Source: an uncultured Clostridia bacterium
Lineage (GTDB): Bacteria > Bacillota > Clostridia > Oscillospirales > Ruminococcaceae
Direction of reading: 5' to 3'
Assembly: GCA_938014855.1 (NCBI GenBank)
Contig: CALLQM010000169.1
Location: 1-6,322 of the forward strand
Length of the DNA: 6,322 nt
Below the pieces are notes generated by a model. That model was not told where the DNA came from. It saw nothing but the letters and a program-made list of their open reading frames with translations, and did not search any database. This document shows positions 5,133 through 6,322 of this stretch, piece by piece. The translations under genes and the position numbers were made by a program. Each line of letters opens with the position of its first letter. The first letter of the stretch is position 1.

Positions 5133-6322
5133 ATAAGAGTTCGAGCAATACTTTGTCGACCGAAAAATAGAACGCCTTTTCTCCGGCTTTTTCAACCAAT
5201 CCGGAACGTTTGAACACGTTCATGACGGCAGGCTGAACGGAAGAAAAGATCACTTGTTTTCCCTCAGCAGTTGCCTGTTCATAAAAATCGGTTAGGATAC
5301 CAACCGCTGTAATATCAATCGTCGGAACTCCTCGCAGTGAAAAGATGATCATATCATGGTCTTTGAGCTGTTCTAAGCGTTCCCTTACCGTTTCTGCTGT
5401 CATGAAAAACAGCGGTCCTGTTACATAGACAACGGCCCAATTTTGATCAATATGAGTGCTTTCCACTCCCACACGCGCAAGATCAACATCTTCAACGACA
5501 ACCTCAATCACAGAACTTTTGATGATAAACAGCACCAGTCCTGCAACCACTCCGATTACAATAGCCATGGTCAAGTCGAAAATAACCGTCGCCGCCATGG
5601 TCAGCAGGAATTTGAGCATTGCACCCTTAAATTTGCGGGTCATGATGTAGCGAATCGATTTCCACTCGTTCATCCGCCAAGCCGTCACCATCAATACCCC
5701 TGCAAGTGCGGAAAGCGGGATTTGAGACATGACCGGCCCCAATACAAACATCGAAATCAACAACCCCACCGCATGGAATACGCCGGTCAGCCTTGTCTGT
5801 GCACCCGATTTGAGTGCTACACTGGTGCGGGCAATCGCAGCGGTTGCCGGAATCCCGCCAAAAAACGGTACCAGCATGTTTCCGACTCCCTGCGAAATCA
5901 GCTCTTGATCGCTGTCCAGCAGAACGCCTGCCATTCGTCCGGCCGACGCACCACAAAGCAGACTTTCAATCATTCCAAGCATCGCGATACTGACAGCAGG
6001 GCCAAACAAGCCTTTGACCTGCTCCCATGTAACCGCGGTCAGCATCAGCCTGTTTTCAGGGAAAAGCGTCTGCGGAATGGTTCCGACCACCGCAACATCC
6101 AGTCCCAGTGCGGTTGATAAAACAGTTGCTGCAATGATACTGACGAGTGAAGCCGGAACAACTGCATTCCACTTTTTAGGGAAAAAGCACATGAACAAAA
6201 TCACAAACAGCCCAATCCCAAAAGCAGTAAGATTCGGGGAAAAGCCCAGTGTTCGATAACTAAGCAGTTTTTCGATAGCGGTATCGCCTTTTGACACCAC
6301 TCCAAAAAAATTATCCACCTGT
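5131..6322 (-). CDS. SulP-family anion transporter with STAS domain, 5'-truncated
   Basis: Inner-membrane transporter of the SulP (SLC26-like) family. Members move sulfate, bicarbonate or dicarboxylates, usually with H+ or Na+; the substrate here cannot be told. The frame is open to the right edge. The codon at 6318-6316 is GTG preceded by an in-frame CAG, so it is probably internal (valine) and not the start. About 395 residues are visible against a usual 500-570, so the first membrane helices are missing. Counting from that GTG, the membrane part spans about 31-268. It carries the family block GMIESLLCGASAGRMAG (115-131), then SQGVGNMLVPFFGGIPATAAIARTS (142-166, split by a short turn) and SGAQTRLTGVFHAV (171-184). 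The C-terminal STAS domain (about 295-395) shows VTGPLFFMTAE (299-309), IIFSLRGVPTIDITAVGIL (324-342) and a terminal helix NVFKRSGLVE (367-376). STAS domains in this family regulate transport and bind partners. Transcription converges on the helicase-nuclease gene, so it is a separate unit. Confidence 0.9.
   Translation of the reverse strand, partial: QVDNFFGVVSKGDTAIEKLLSYRTLGFSPNLTAFGIGLFVILFMCFFPKKWNAVVPASLVSIIAATVLSTALGLDVAVVGTIPQTLFPENRLMLTAVTWEQVKGLFGPAVSIAMLGMIESLLCGASAGRMAGVLLDSDQELISQGVGNMLVPFFGGIPATAAIARTSVALKSGAQTRLTGVFHAVGLLISMFVLGPVMSQIPLSALAGVLMVTAWRMNEWKSIRYIMTRKFKGAMLKFLLTMAATVIFDLTMAIVIGVVAGLVLFIIKSSVIEVVVEDVDLARVGVESTHIDQNWAVVYVTGPLFFMTAETVRERLEQLKDHDMIIFSLRGVPTIDITAVGILTDFYEQATAEGKQVIFSSVQPAVMNVFKRSGLVEKAGEKAFYFSVDKVLLELL

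Noticed and set aside
5443..6117. 224-codon + strand open frame opposite the SulP gene
   Set aside because: Its product is rich in His, Arg, Asn and Gln without hydrophobic pattern, and it lies wholly antisense to a well-recognised transporter. It is a shadow frame.
6316..6318. GTG as the start codon of the SulP gene
   Set aside because: The frame stays open to the window edge and the visible protein is about 100-170 residues shorter than the family, so the start lies outside.

Overview
The window looks like chromosomal DNA from a Firmicute, most likely a Clostridia-type anaerobe. The reasons are strong AGGAGG-type ribosome binding sites, a NupP/NupQ nucleoside-permease pair of the Bacillus/Clostridium kind, a DUF523 protein, and GC content near one half. 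This placement is inferred from gene style, not from a marker gene. No mobile element, CRISPR array, rRNA or tRNA is visible.

Left part (1-1736, + strand): the end of an ABC importer operon. The 3' part of a NupP/YufP-like permease runs in from the left edge. It is followed with no gap by a complete NupQ/YufQ-like permease. Such pairs form the membrane channel of BmpA-type nucleoside importers. The lipoprotein and ATPase genes would lie to the left, outside the window.

Middle (1737-5132, + strand): a 96-base gap holds a strong sigma-A-like promoter followed almost at once by a GC-rich terminator-like hairpin. Then come two genes joined by an ATGA stop/start overlap. The first is a DUF523 protein (the family of the Fe-S thiouracil desulfurase TudS) carrying an unrecognised N-terminal domain of about 100 residues. 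The second is an 847-residue UvrD/PcrA-like superfamily I helicase with a complete DnaQ-type DEDDh 3'-5' exonuclease domain embedded inside its helicase core. The embedded nuclease is the most interesting item in the window. A strong hairpin terminator closes the unit.

Right part (5131-6322, - strand): a convergent SulP-family anion transporter with a C-terminal STAS domain, cut off at its N-terminus by the window edge.

How they may work together: the importer brings in nucleosides, and the DUF523 protein might act on sulfur-modified pyrimidines or a related thio-compound. That link is speculative. The DUF523 and helicase-nuclease genes are almost certainly co-translated, but why they are paired is unknown. 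The SulP gene is a separate unit.
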